A program made the translations under genes and the position numbers. From assembly GCF_000303155.1 (NCBI RefSeq), contig NC_018719.1, positions 2,108,001 through 2,172,000 on the forward strand: a stretch of 64,000 nucleotides of DNA. Direction: 5' to 3'. Positions 9,511 to 18,917 of this stretch are shown here, in pieces. The notes under the pieces were generated by a model. The model was given only the letters and a program-made list of their open reading frames with translations, did no database searches and was not told the DNA's origin. This stretch comes from Candidatus Nitrososphaera gargensis Ga9.2. Lineage in GTDB: Archaea > Thermoproteota > Nitrososphaeria > Nitrososphaerales > Nitrososphaeraceae. Position 1 is the stretch's first letter, and every line of letters begins with the position of its first letter.

Positions 9511-9565
9511 GTGCTAAAAAAGTGCATTATTCTGGTTTGATTATTAGCAGCTGTGGCTGGATTTA

Positions 9566-9760
9566 TTATTTGATACGCCCTTCGCTGCGCAAGTCCGACA
9601 GTATCCTCATGAGCGTGTCATAATCTACATCAACGTTGTTTAGTATGACAGAATGGTCGATCTTGCCGGATTTCTTGATGAACTTTTCCACTAAAGCCTT
9701 TTTCTTGTGATACTTTCTGTCCTGCACAGCAAGAGACTGACTGGCAGACATTATAAACAA
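9566..9760 (-). CDS. Small winged-helix-like hypothetical protein
   Basis: This basic protein has up to 64 residues. The second half (KIDHSVILNNVDVDYDTLMRILSDLRSEGRIK) has the helix-turn-helix-wing rhythm of archaeal small DNA-binding proteins that end with EGRI. Starts at 9760 and 9751 (both ATG) are possible. A TATA-like sequence lies upstream between it and the divergent secreted-protein gene. The function is inferred only from pattern. Confidence 0.5.
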   Translation of the reverse strand: MFIMSASQSLAVQDRKYHKKKALVEKFIKKSGKIDHSVILNNVDVDYDTLMRILSDLRSEGRIK

Positions 9761-9821
9761 TTACTGATAATGGACTAAGAATGCACAATGCTTTTATTTT
9801 TGCTAGGCCAAGCAGGTCTTA

Positions 9822-10327
9822 TTGCCAAGGCTGGCAGTTCACACTATAGTTAGTGTGCTGGCAGCGGCTATCATCCTGTTCCCAGCTTTTGCTGCAAATG
9901 CTACCGCCGTCATGAACAAGGTCGCAGAAACAACGATAATTGTCAATGAGCGGTGCGACGGCCCCGTGATTGCTCCTGATCTGTTTGTCAAGGATCGGGC
10001 TGGCAATGTCATCATCAGCCAGGCAACCGCAGGGACACAACTGTTGATTGAGGGATCTGTATTTATGGACTGCTTCCAATACCCTGAAAACTTGCAGACG
10101 GCTATCTTTGAGGTCAAGGACGAGCAAGGTCATACTACACATCTCGGCAGCAGACTCTTTCTTCAGAGGACTTGGGCGGGCAGAAGATAATAACAATAAC
10201 GGCCGGGGTGTCTTGGACGCCGGACAAGCCGGGCACCTATACGGTCAGGTTCTTTCCAATCGTCTGCATGACATGCACCCCGATTCTGCACAATGTTGTG
10301 ATCAAAGAAATCACTGTTGTGGTCTAG
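9822..10327 (+). pseudogene. Frameshifted secreted protein
   Basis: A TTG at 9822, about 28 nt after a TATA-like CTTTTATTTT, opens a signal peptide (VSVLAAAIILFPAFAANATA) and a beta-rich mature part. The frame ends at 10190, but near 10170 a one-base shift restores LGGQKIITITAGVSWTPDKP and the stretch ending PILHNVVIKEITVVV at 10327. The shifted part contains VCMTC. The intact ancestor would be a secreted Ig-like protein of about 165 residues. As it stands the product is truncated. Confidence 0.55.
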
Positions 10328-10396
10328 CAGAGACTAGTACAGTGAAAGTTGCTAATAATTATAAACAATCAGAACGTCTTTTCTAATGCAACAACA

Positions 10397-11575
10397 ATGA
10401 AACTGGACCTGCCAAGGTACACTGAAAGGTTTGGAGCTACGAGCCTGCATGGGGTGCAGCGGGTCTACGAGCTGGACTCGGGCTTTGACGATGGCAAGTC
10501 AATGTCAGAGACACTCATGAAGGTTGGAAACGAGCAGATCTCCGAGATCGAGAGAAAGATGGCCATAGTGATCCCAATCAAGGGCGAACGGCTCAGGCTG
10601 CTCGAAGGGGTGCTCAGCGGGGTGCCGCACGACTGCCTTGTCATAATCGTGTCAAACAGCCCCCGCCAGCCGGTGGACAGGTACATGCTGGAAAAGGACG
10701 CGCTCCAGCAGTTCAACAAGTTTGTAGGGCGCAACGCGTTGATCCTGCATCAGCGCGACCCCGGCCTGTCAGAAGCGCTCAATGAAGTGGGATACACCAG
10801 CATGCTTGGGCCCGACGGGGTGGTAAGGAGCGGCAAGGCGGAAGGGATGGTCCTTGGCATGCTGCTTGCCAAGATGGCCGGCAAAGAATATGTAGGATTC
10901 ATTGACGCGGACAACTATGTCCCCGGCGCAGTCAACGAGTATGTCAAGATTTTCGCCTCCGGCATAGCCATGTCCAAGACTCCTTATACCATGGTCAGGG
11001 TGTCGTGGATCTACAAGCCAAAAATGTCAGAGACCGGCCTTTACTTTAGCAAGTGGGGGCGGGTGTCAGAGCTGACGAACCAGCACCTGAACTCGCTCAT
11101 ATCGTACTACACCGGCTTTGAGACCGAGGTAATGCGCACCGGCAACTCGGGCGAACACTGCATGTCGCTCAAGCTGGCAGAGCTCCTGACGTTTTCGTCC
11201 GGCTATTCTATAGAGCCGTATGAAATAGTGAACGTGCTTGAGGAGTTTGGCGGCATCATCCCAACTTCATATCAGGACGCGATGGACAAAGGAGTGGAGG
11301 TGATGCAGGTCGAGACCCGCAACCCTCACTTTCACGAGGACAAGGGCGAGGACCACCTGAAGGAGATGGTGGTGGCATCTATGGGATCGATATACCACAG
11401 CAAGATATGCCCGCCAAAGCTTCGCGAAAAGATACTGGAGAGCCTGCGCACAAGGAACATGTTGGAAGAAGGCCAGCAGGAGCCGCCTGCGCCGGTCAAG
11501 ATAGACCCTTTCAAGGACATCGACATACGGCAATTTGCAAAAGTTCTAAGCAAGGCTTCTACATACGCACAGTAA
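10397..11575 (+). CDS. mpgS: Mannosyl-3-phosphoglycerate synthase
   Basis: This 392-residue GT55-family enzyme transfers mannose from GDP-mannose to 3-phosphoglycerate, the first step of mannosylglycerate (compatible solute) synthesis. Recognisable blocks are MAIVIPIKGERLRLLEGVL, a GFIDADNYVPGAVNEY sequence with the metal-binding D170-A-D172, and the EVMRTGNSGEH loop. The open frame extends upstream, but ATG 10397 starts the family N-terminus KLDLPRYTERFGA. A TATA box lies near 10357-10366. It is followed after 10 nt by a HAD phosphatase gene, so the two probably form an operon. Confidence 0.92.
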   Translation: MKLDLPRYTERFGATSLHGVQRVYELDSGFDDGKSMSETLMKVGNEQISEIERKMAIVIPIKGERLRLLEGVLSGVPHDCLVIIVSNSPRQPVDRYMLEKDALQQFNKFVGRNALILHQRDPGLSEALNEVGYTSMLGPDGVVRSGKAEGMVLGMLLAKMAGKEYVGFIDADNYVPGAVNEYVKIFASGIAMSKTPYTMVRVSWIYKPKMSETGLYFSKWGRVSELTNQHLNSLISYYTGFETEVMRTGNSGEHCMSLKLAELLTFSSGYSIEPYEIVNVLEEFGGIIPTSYQDAMDKGVEVMQVETRNPHFHEDKGEDHLKEMVVASMGSIYHSKICPPKLREKILESLRTRNMLEEGQQEPPAPVKIDPFKDIDIRQFAKVLSKASTYAQ

Positions 11576-11585
11576 TAGATTGTTG

Positions 11586-12236
11586 ATGCCAAAGCTTGCA
11601 GGGTTTGACATGGATGGCACGCTCATACAGGGTCGACTGGTCTTTGCGCTAGCAGATAGGTTCGACCTATCAGACAAGGTCAGGGCTATACAACAGTCAG
11701 AGGGCATGCTGGGGCACGAGCAGACAAAAGCTATAGCCGCGCTCTTTGCCGGCCTGACAAAAAAGGACCTGCTAGATGCGATAGAGTCGATACCGCTTAC
11801 AAAGAACTGCGAGCGGACCGTTGCGGCATTAAGAGAAAGGGGCTACTACAAGATAGGGATAATAAGCGACAGCTACACTGTTGCCGCAAGCGCTGTCGCG
11901 GACAGGCTGCAGCTGGACTTTGTGTCGGCAAACGAGCTCCAAATGGAAAACGGCAAGATCACTGGCAAGGTCAAGATGCCGCTTGGGTGGGAGAAGATCG
12001 GCTGCTTTTGCAAAATTTCGGTGTGCAAGCGCTACCACTTGGAAAAAGCTGCGCGGCAGTTCGGCGTACCAATACAAGCCACACTAGCAGTCGGCGATAC
12101 CAAGTCTGACATTTGCATGATAAGGCGCGCTGGAGTAGGGGTCGTGTTCATGCCAAAGGATAGCGAAATAGCAAAGGCAGCTGACAAAATCGTACAGGAG
12201 TCCGATCTCCTAAAAGTATTAGAATTTGCTGCATAA
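11586..12236 (+). CDS. HAD-family phosphatase, probable partner of MpgS
   Basis: This 216-residue HAD hydrolase has motif I FDMDGTL (nucleophile D8, acid D10), motif II ISDS and motif IV GDTKSD. The cap and the SDSYTVAASAVADRLQLDF region look like the phosphoserine-phosphatase (SerB) subfamily rather than classical MpgP of the Cof type. Placed directly behind mpgS, it may dephosphorylate mannosyl-3-phosphoglycerate, but phosphoserine phosphatase is a fair alternative. Two TTG codons precede the ATG at 11586; the ATG is preferred. Confidence 0.8.
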   Translation: MPKLAGFDMDGTLIQGRLVFALADRFDLSDKVRAIQQSEGMLGHEQTKAIAALFAGLTKKDLLDAIESIPLTKNCERTVAALRERGYYKIGIISDSYTVAASAVADRLQLDFVSANELQMENGKITGKVKMPLGWEKIGCFCKISVCKRYHLEKAARQFGVPIQATLAVGDTKSDICMIRRAGVGVVFMPKDSEIAKAADKIVQESDLLKVLEFAA

Positions 12237-12333
12237 ATGTTTAAAAACCATTAATGGGTAGTTAAGTCGGTTAAGTCAAGCTATCTGCCACCTACGGCAA
12301 GGCTTGGCTTTTGAAATTTGGTTAGAGGAAAAT

Positions 12334-14007
12334 ATGTGTGGGATAGCAGGTATTGTGAGCAAAAATGGTGAGAACGTCGTGCCGCTTGTAGGCTCGATGC
12401 TCTTATGCATGATTAACCGCGGCCCGGACGGGGCTGGGCTGGTTGCCGATGGACACATCATCAAGTCAAACTCTATTGCCACGATGCGGCCACAGTTCCA
12501 GAAGATGAGCGGCAAGAGTGCTCTTGGGCACACGCGCCTTGCAATAGTTGGCGGCACGTGTGGCGCGCAGCCATTTAGCAGCTGCGACGGCCGGCTTGTT
12601 CTGGAGCACAACGGCGAGATATACAACTACAAGAAGATAAGGAAAAAGCTGGAAAAGCGCCACAAGTTTTCAACGACGACTGATAGCGAAGTCATTGTCC
12701 ACCTCCTTGAAGATCATCTTCGCAGGAACAGCCTGATCGGCGCGATCAAGCGTACAGTTGCAGAGCTTGACGGAGTGTACGCGCTTGCAATTCAGGACAT
12801 AAAGACTGGCAAGACGGCACTTGTCAGGGATAGGATAGGAGTGCGGCAGCTGTACTACGCAGACAACGGCAGGTTTGTCGCCTTTGCATCAGAGCGCAAG
12901 GCACTCTGGAGGATCGGGATGTCCGAGCCGACAAGGTCCATACTGCCGGGCAGCGCGACTGTAGTATCATCAGACGGCCAGCTTGAAAGCTTCCACGTGG
13001 CCGACCCGATCCCGCCAAAAGTCAGGATAGTGCATAGGACCATGAAATCCGCGGTGGAAGGGTACAGAAAGGCACTTATTGAATCGATGGAAAAGCGCAC
13101 GCAGGACTTTCAAAGGATAGGAATAATATTTTCTGGCGGCATCGACAGCGTCCTTGTCGCATACTTGGCAGCCAAGATGGTGCCCGAAGTGGTATGCTAC
13201 ACTGGCGGTGTCAAGGGCTCTCATGACATCGCCTATGCACGCCAGATCGCCGAGAGGCTCGACCTGAAGCTAAAGGTGGCCGAGCTTGACCAAGATGCAG
13301 TAGAAAAGCTGGTACCCGAAGTGATCAATGTGATCGAAGACGCAAACGCCGGGCAGGTCGAAGTGGCGCTGCCAGTCTACAGCGCAGTCAAGCTTGCTCA
13401 TGAAGATGACATAAGGGTGATGCTCACCGGGCAGGGCGCGGACGAGCTGTTCGGTGGCTACTCGTGGTACCCCAAGGTGGTTGAAAAGGAAGGCTACAAG
13501 AAGCTGCGGGAACGCATGGTTGAGGATCTGCTTTTGCTATACAAGGAGACGCTTGAACGGGAGGACAAGATAACGATGGCACACAGCATTGAGCTGCGTG
13601 AGCCTTTCTTAGACACCGAGGTCATTAGGGTCGCGCTGGCAACCGAGCTCCGGCTGAACGTAAAGGGAGGGCATGACACTTTTGGCAAGCACGTCCACCG
13701 CAGGCTTGCACAGAGCTTGGGGATTCCAAAAGACATCGCCTACCGCGTCAAGGAGGCGGCGCAGCACGGCTCTGGCATGCACGATGTCATTGGCGCCATT
13801 GCAAGAAAGCACGGCTTTGACGACTCGTCAGTCCCGGCAAGCTATATCGCCGCGCTCAGGCAGCGAGAGAAGATAGGGAGCTCGCAGAGGTACGGCTACC
13901 TCTTTGGCGACGAGAAGATATGGACAGCAGAGCCGCACGTCCAGATGTATCTTGACAGCATATCAAAGAGGCTGCCGCAGTTCGAGGTCGTGGCCAAGGT
14001 CAAGTAA
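12334..14007 (+). CDS. asnB: Asparagine synthetase (glutamine-hydrolysing)
   Basis: This class II glutamine amidotransferase is fused to an ATP-pyrophosphatase domain (557 residues). The ATG at 12334 is chosen because MCGIAG puts the catalytic cysteine at position 2; the longer open frame from 12304 would bury it. The glutaminase part ends near residue 200. The synthetase P-loop is SGGIDSVL, and GQGADELFGGYSW follows. It makes asparagine from aspartate and glutamine. Upstream GTTTAAAAACC (about 12239) may be the TATA element, leaving a leader of 60-70 nt. Confidence 0.92.
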   Translation: MCGIAGIVSKNGENVVPLVGSMLLCMINRGPDGAGLVADGHIIKSNSIATMRPQFQKMSGKSALGHTRLAIVGGTCGAQPFSSCDGRLVLEHNGEIYNYKKIRKKLEKRHKFSTTTDSEVIVHLLEDHLRRNSLIGAIKRTVAELDGVYALAIQDIKTGKTALVRDRIGVRQLYYADNGRFVAFASERKALWRIGMSEPTRSILPGSATVVSSDGQLESFHVADPIPPKVRIVHRTMKSAVEGYRKALIESMEKRTQDFQRIGIIFSGGIDSVLVAYLAAKMVPEVVCYTGGVKGSHDIAYARQIAERLDLKLKVAELDQDAVEKLVPEVINVIEDANAGQVEVALPVYSAVKLAHEDDIRVMLTGQGADELFGGYSWYPKVVEKEGYKKLRERMVEDLLLLYKETLEREDKITMAHSIELREPFLDTEVIRVALATELRLNVKGGHDTFGKHVHRRLAQSLGIPKDIAYRVKEAAQHGSGMHDVIGAIARKHGFDDSSVPASYIAALRQREKIGSSQRYGYLFGDEKIWTAEPHVQMYLDSISKRLPQFEVVAKVK

Positions 14008-14845
14008 GCCTGCAGTTTGAGACCGACCTTATGCTCCTTGCGATCAGGAAGGGAGCTATTACTAGAGCAGGGATGCTTGCGGCGATAAACAATGTCTGAA
14101 ACGGCGCCAGCACGCTTGCGCTTGTTCCTGCCCCTGCGACGCCAACTCCGATAAGGGCAGAAAAGAGGCTGCCGGCACACGTCGGGCACCCGACAAAGAG
14201 CCCACATGTCGCGCCCACTCCGCCTGCAAGCGACGTGGTGGCGCGCATTGCTTTCTTTAGCCTGTAGGCAAAGATGCTGAGGGCCACGTTAAAGCCGACC
14301 AGCCCAGAAACGACGGTGGCCAGTATCACGTTTAGCGGAATTATCAATATCAAAAAGTGGTCGGTAATGTAGACGGTGAACATTGGCATGTAGCCGGGGG
14401 CTGCGCAGCAGAGAGTCAGGTCAACTGACGACACTTCGACTCCCCTTTCTGTGAGCGATACGTCCGGCCGGTAGACCAGTATCTGAGATAAAAAGCCGAA
14501 AAAGACCCCGTAGCCTATTGCCGCGACCGCCATTATCTTCCAGTATGTCCTGTTGGCAAACGCGCCGGTGATAAACGAGATCAGGCTGTCGCTTCCCGCG
14601 GTGCGCATTTGTTCCGCGCGAAAGATTGTGTATACGCCATACAGCATTGACGCCATTGAAGCTGCAGTTATTGCAAGGACAGCGTATGCAAGGTTGCTCA
14701 GCTGCTGCGCCTGCACGGCCAGAGGGTCTGCGGAAGGCACAGTGAGCCGCGAGTATACTATGAAAGCAATAACGAGCGAGAAGAGTCCTACAAAAAAGAT
14801 CCTAAAGCCGCTTTCTCTCAAGCCCTGCCAGCGCTTCTCGTCCAT
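14000..14845 (-). CDS. Polytopic membrane protein with CPTC motif
   Basis: This is a membrane protein of about 281 residues with six or so helices. A glycine-rich late segment reads GATCGLFVGCPTCAGSL, a CPxC pair inside a helix. The same idea recurs in two proteins of the mercury island (27075 and 28207). The open frame starts at 14941, but ATG 14845 (DEKRWQGL) is preferred because the earlier part would overlap the next gene's start. Its last 8 nt overlap the end of asnB on the other strand. A redox or metal role is inference. Confidence 0.65.
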   Translation of the reverse strand: MDEKRWQGLRESGFRIFFVGLFSLVIAFIVYSRLTVPSADPLAVQAQQLSNLAYAVLAITAASMASMLYGVYTIFRAEQMRTAGSDSLISFITGAFANRTYWKIMAVAAIGYGVFFGFLSQILVYRPDVSLTERGVEVSSVDLTLCCAAPGYMPMFTVYITDHFLILIIPLNVILATVVSGLVGFNVALSIFAYRLKKAMRATTSLAGGVGATCGLFVGCPTCAGSLFSALIGVGVAGAGTSASVLAPFQTLFIAASIPALVIAPFLIARSIRSVSNCRLT

Positions 14846-14940
14846 GCCTGATGTGACCAGAACAGGATCGGCCGACTGCAAATTAAATCCTATCGGATTC
14901 TGATAAACCCTTAATTCTTGGTACGTGTATAGTAGACACA

Positions 14941-15366
14941 ATGCCAGACCTTCAGGACGAAGAATACATCCCAGCCCGGATAAGCTACGTGGGGTTCGTG
15001 GACCAAGTGGGACTGGAAGGAGTCGTCGTGCTCAAGTCTGAGGACGGCAAAGAGTTCCCAATGCGCGCCTTTTCCGGCGAAGTTGCAAGGCATATTTCGC
15101 GCTTTCAGGAAGGCGACAAAGGCAGCATCCCGACGATATACAACCTTGTAGAAGAGATCGCAGTGATGCAGGATCTGCTCTTGGTCGAAGTGCACGTCTA
15201 CCAGAGCGGCTCTGTGCTGCGGGCAAACCTCTACTTCAAGAGCAAGAAGGATGGCGAGCTGGTGCTGCGGAACTACCGAGCTTCAGACTCGATTGCACTG
15301 GCAGCTTACTATGACATTCCAATCAAGGTAAGGAAGAACCTGTTTGAAGAAGCGATAGAGCGTTAA
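14941..15366 (+). CDS. Bifunctional nuclease (BFN/DUF151) domain protein
   Basis: This 141-residue protein has a single BFN domain: EYIPARISYVGFVDQVGLEG, then VLKSEDGKEFPMRAFSGEVA and a C-terminal SDSIALAAYYDIPIKV. This matches the small archaeal and bacterial DUF151 proteins, some of which show DNase/RNase activity. The substrate here is unknown. ATG 14941 follows a TATA-like CCTTAATT at about 14909, so it is probably leaderless. It marks the right end of the GC-rich core block. Confidence 0.8.
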   Translation: MPDLQDEEYIPARISYVGFVDQVGLEGVVVLKSEDGKEFPMRAFSGEVARHISRFQEGDKGSIPTIYNLVEEIAVMQDLLLVEVHVYQSGSVLRANLYFKSKKDGELVLRNYRASDSIALAAYYDIPIKVRKNLFEEAIER

Positions 15367-15530
15367 TAATAATCGTTCTAATGGTATATAGCTCAATTAC
15401 GCTAAAGCATTCGAATTCTGACAGGCCTCTATCATCTGGTATAATAATAACATCGCCAGAAAAAATTGACAACAACCTCATGCGCCGAAAGTTCTAGCCA
15501 TTGCTTGCCTGCTTTGTTCAAAAATCGTCG

Positions 15531-16446
15531 TCACGTTCTGCGATGAAACCCATACGCATGCAAGTACTCACAGTCATGACAGACCTTCAGGTTTTCCCAT
15601 TCCGGCATGTTCCAGAGCTCGCCTATGTCGTACTGCAGTATATTGTACTGCTGCGTCGGTACTGCTAGTTTCCAGCAAGGTATTCGTACCATGCCATTGG
15701 CCTGTATAGTCAGGCTTTTCCACACGCCACATTCTTTGAACATGGGTCTTCCAAAATCAACTATTTGTTTCCAGTAAAGGGGCGGCACGCCAATGAAAGG
15801 TTTGTCATGAGTCTTGGTGTAGTTCAAGATGCCCTGAGCAACCTTGCGAATAGTTTCTTGATCTGGCGACAATGTGTCAAATCCAAAGCCGCCTACCCTG
15901 TTCTCTACAAGCGCTGGCGTTATTGTGGGAATCCCAAATTCCTTGTACATGTGATCAAAGTATTCGCCAGTTATGAACTCGTCAGTGTTTCACTTTGTGA
16001 TGACAGCATTAATGTACCTGTTCATCTTGTGCTCTGCGACAGCATGCAGGTTATCCATCACCCTGTGGTATTGTTCTGTAGGACGCCTCTTATCTTGCAG
16101 TACAAGTCTTTGTGTATTGAATCAACACTGACGCACAGGCTGTCGATATTTTCTTTCAGTATTTTTATGTCAAAAGTATGCAGGAACGATCTGTTGGTAA
16201 CTACGGTTACTGGCAGATGCAAACTCTTCAGGTGCTGTATCAATTCAAGAAAATCCTTTCTTGAAGTAGGCTCGCCTCCTCCATTATTGACCAGATGCAA
16301 TATTTGGCAGCCTTTGCCATAGCTATCTTCCATTGATCTGTATTGAGATCATGTTTTGCCGCAAATTTCAGCTGGTTCTCCTTGTTAAGATCGCTAAAGA
16401 GGCACATGGGACACACAAAGTTGCAATAATGAGTCATGCCAAACAC
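15531..16446 (-). pseudogene. Broken SPASM-type radical SAM gene
   Basis: Three pieces in different frames make one radical-SAM protein. The first (16446 down) has CNFVCPMC, the C-x3-C-x2-C cluster. After a shift near 16320 the next has NNGGGEPTS, the GGEP SAM-binding motif. After another shift near 16070 and a TGA at 15990-15992, the last piece (15531-15950) has the C-terminal cysteines typical of SPASM domains (CGVW, CHDCEYLH). At least two frameshifts and one nonsense codon make it non-functional. The intact radical-SAM gene at 16672 is divergent from it. Confidence 0.75.
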
Positions 16447-16618
16447 TGCTACCAGAGGCAGCCTTCTTCCAACGATTCTATTGAATGACTATTTTCCAAG
16501 AACTCTGATTGCTTTACCGGTATCAAATGACATGCTCTCATAGAACAAAAGCTAATATTTAACATGAAATGCATTTTTTATTAATAATGATGCGTAATTG
16601 TGCTAAAGGTTTTGTATA

Positions 16619-16650
16619 TTTGACCAAAGTCAAAATTCTTATAAATTTGT
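16619..16650 (+). promoter_or_regulatory. Palindrome and TATA box ahead of radical SAM gene
   Basis: TTTGAC-CAAA-GTCAAA (16619-16634) is a perfect 6-bp inverted repeat directly followed by CTTATAAAT (about 16638-16646), which lies about 30 nt before the ATG at 16672. A palindrome abutting the TATA/BRE region is the expected place for a repressor or activator site. Binding is inference. Confidence 0.45.
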
Positions 16651-16671
16651 TACTGCTTTCTTATTATATTT

Positions 16672-18183
16672 ATGATTAAAGGAAGGCAGTACGTTCTGAC
16701 TGCAGACAGGTCTCTCATGTCGCATTACAGGCACAATATGCTTTTTGGGTTCATAGTGTGCTTCCCTGCGGAGAATGTACCACCATTCATGTTCAAGCAG
16801 GTGTTCTGCCCGGCTGTCCCGTTTGATAAAAACACGGGCAAAGCCGACGCAGCTCCCCTAGGACTCCGAAGGATAGAAGCGGGCTTGATGCAAGGTGGAT
16901 TTGATAGAAAGGACATAATCATAGCTCACCCAGATCATATCAACAAGTCGATAGGACAGGATACAAAAATAGTTGGCTTAAATGTCATGGATCCGCTTGG
17001 AGTAGGACCATTTCCTTCTGCAACAACCCAAGGTCAGGTGGTCACCATCAACAGAGTAATATTCCGAGATCTCTGCATGAAAGTAAAGGACCTCAAAGAA
17101 AAATATGGGTTTAAAGTGGTGGTTGGCGGAAGCGGGGCGTGGCAACTATCGTTTGATAAGAATATCCGAGAAGAGTATGGCATAGACCACCTAGTGATAG
17201 GGGAAGCAGATGACAAGATCGCCGAGATCTACCAGAATATAATAGCAGGCAATGCTCAGGAAATAACATTTACCCGTACAAATACGATAAAGGACATACC
17301 GTACATACAAGGCCCAACAACGAACGGCCTCATAGAAGCTATGAGAGGATGCGGCAGAGGATGCGACTTTTGCGATCCGAACCTGAGGATGAAGAGAGAT
17401 TTTCCAATTGACCGGTTAAAGAAGGAAGCGATGATCAACCTGAAACATGGGATCACTAGTGTATGGCTGCAATCAGATGAAATCTTGCTTTATGGTTGCG
17501 ACAACTCTGAATTGAGGCCAAACAAGGATGCTGTGATAAATCTGTTCAAGGAGATGAAGTCTCTGCCAAATGTTAACTACGTTGGTGCTGTACACCTCAC
17601 ATTCTCGTCAGCAATGGCAGAGCCAGAATGCATAAGGCAGATGTCACAGATTAACAACTTTGGGCCGGACAGATGGAACGGAGTGCAGATCGGGCTAGAG
17701 ACTGCGTCTGCGAAATTAATAAAGAGACACATGCCTTACAAAGTCAAGCCATTTTCTCCTCAGGAATGGCCCTGGATAGTCAGGGATGGCATCAAGTTAC
17801 TCAATGACAATTATTACTTTATAGCAAACACTATTGTAATTGGCCTGCCTGGAGAAGATGACGATGACGTCAGAGAAACCATAGAGCTGATCAAATCGCT
17901 GGATGGAACGGCATGTGTAGTCGCGCCACTACTTTACACAGATTACCATGATCCCAACAAAACGGTAACGGCAAACAAGCTGACAAAATTACAATGGGAG
18001 CTTTACTTTCGCTGCTGGTACCTAAATGCCAAGACAGTTTCCAACTGGGTTTGGTATGGCACTGCGCACTTTAATCCCATTGTAAGGATGGTTGCCGTGA
18101 CATTCACAAAGCTTGGCCTGTGGTATGCGCTCAGGCTTATACACCGTGATGCAAAGCGTTTTGCAGGTGTAGAATTAATGTAA
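16672..18183 (+). CDS. B12-binding-type radical SAM protein
   Basis: This intact 503-residue protein has an N-terminal Rossmann-like segment (about 70-200, with VGLNVMDPLGVGP and KVVVGGSGAW) resembling the cobalamin-binding domain. A radical-SAM core follows, with C227, C231 and C234 in GCGRGCDFCDP. The IVIGLPGEDDDDVRE motif is typical of these B12-type enzymes. The histidine that binds cobalt in classical domains is not evident, so B12 use is uncertain. The substrate is unknown. It lies at the left side of the AT-rich island beside a broken SPASM radical-SAM gene. Confidence 0.75.
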   Translation: MIKGRQYVLTADRSLMSHYRHNMLFGFIVCFPAENVPPFMFKQVFCPAVPFDKNTGKADAAPLGLRRIEAGLMQGGFDRKDIIIAHPDHINKSIGQDTKIVGLNVMDPLGVGPFPSATTQGQVVTINRVIFRDLCMKVKDLKEKYGFKVVVGGSGAWQLSFDKNIREEYGIDHLVIGEADDKIAEIYQNIIAGNAQEITFTRTNTIKDIPYIQGPTTNGLIEAMRGCGRGCDFCDPNLRMKRDFPIDRLKKEAMINLKHGITSVWLQSDEILLYGCDNSELRPNKDAVINLFKEMKSLPNVNYVGAVHLTFSSAMAEPECIRQMSQINNFGPDRWNGVQIGLETASAKLIKRHMPYKVKPFSPQEWPWIVRDGIKLLNDNYYFIANTIVIGLPGEDDDDVRETIELIKSLDGTACVVAPLLYTDYHDPNKTVTANKLTKLQWELYFRCWYLNAKTVSNWVWYGTAHFNPIVRMVAVTFTKLGLWYALRLIHRDAKRFAGVELM

Positions 18184-18253
18184 GAGATCAGCAGCTTGTA
18201 AAAGTAGTCGCCCACAATAAATAATTCACTGCAAAAATCTCTCTATTCACGCT

Positions 18254-18421
18254 CGTTATGCAACAAAAGCGTTGCATAACTTGTTGCATACTCATGAACA
18301 GTTCAAAAAGTCATTGATGCTAAGCTTCTTGATATGCTGAAATTAAGTAGAACTAATTATGTTTCGATTTTGTTGCATAACGAGATGCAATCAAGATAGT
18401 GGGTAATATAATATGCAACAA
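18254..18421. repeat. Cluster of GTTGCATAAC repeats, direct and inverted
   Basis: GTTATGCAAC (18255-18264) and GTTGCATAAC (18271-18280) form a perfect 10-bp inverted repeat with a 6-nt loop. Further copies or near-copies follow at 18283-18290, 18372-18381, 18385-18390 (ATGCAA) and 18412-18420 (TATGCAACA). The stretch from 18184 to 18497 has no gene. It may be an operator cluster for the small membrane gene at 18498 or a termination/processing hairpin for the radical-SAM gene. Confidence 0.6.
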
Positions 18422-18497
18422 GATAGACCAAGGGCTCGAAAGCAGCTTTCAAATCATCCAAAAACTACAAGAGTAACAGAGTCCATAACATGGTATA

Positions 18498-18806
18498 GTG
18501 AATAGAATCACAGTTACAGTTGGTATTGCCATAGTCGCTGCTGGAGCTATACTTATTGGAAAGGGCTTTTTGGAGAAAAATACCTATGAAAATTGTCTTA
18601 GGTGGCTAGAAGGACATTATATGGATTCAGGCACTTCAGTTCCAATGCAATGTCAATCTGATCAATCTCAAACTTTCTTCTTAACAGGATTATTATTGAA
18701 AGCGATTGGCAGTATCGTATTGTTATTGGGATTGAAGGGTTTGCCATTGTTGCCGTCATTTAATCCACAACCACAAAAGGAGAATAATCATCATCAGACA
18801 TTTTGA
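18498..18806 (+). CDS. Small two-helix membrane protein
   Basis: This 102-residue protein starts with GTG at 18498. Two membrane helices (about 5-22 and 62-82) flank an outer or inner loop containing two cysteines (ENC and MQC). The tail is polar. No family is recognised. It lies just downstream of the GTTGCATAAC repeat cluster. Confidence 0.5.
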   Translation: MNRITVTVGIAIVAAGAILIGKGFLEKNTYENCLRWLEGHYMDSGTSVPMQCQSDQSQTFFLTGLLLKAIGSIVLLLGLKGLPLLPSFNPQPQKENNHHQTF

Positions 18807-18917
18807 AGGATAAGTTATCATGTGCCTAAGTCAGTCTGAAGTTGCGTCTAATGAGCTCTTTCTCAATCCTAAATAGACGTAGCCGAAGTGACAACTAACT
18901 AGAGGCTCGGAAGCATA

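Noticed and set aside
12304-12333. Longer start for asparagine synthetase.
   Set aside because: It would place residues before the catalytic Cys2, which must be N-terminal after processing.
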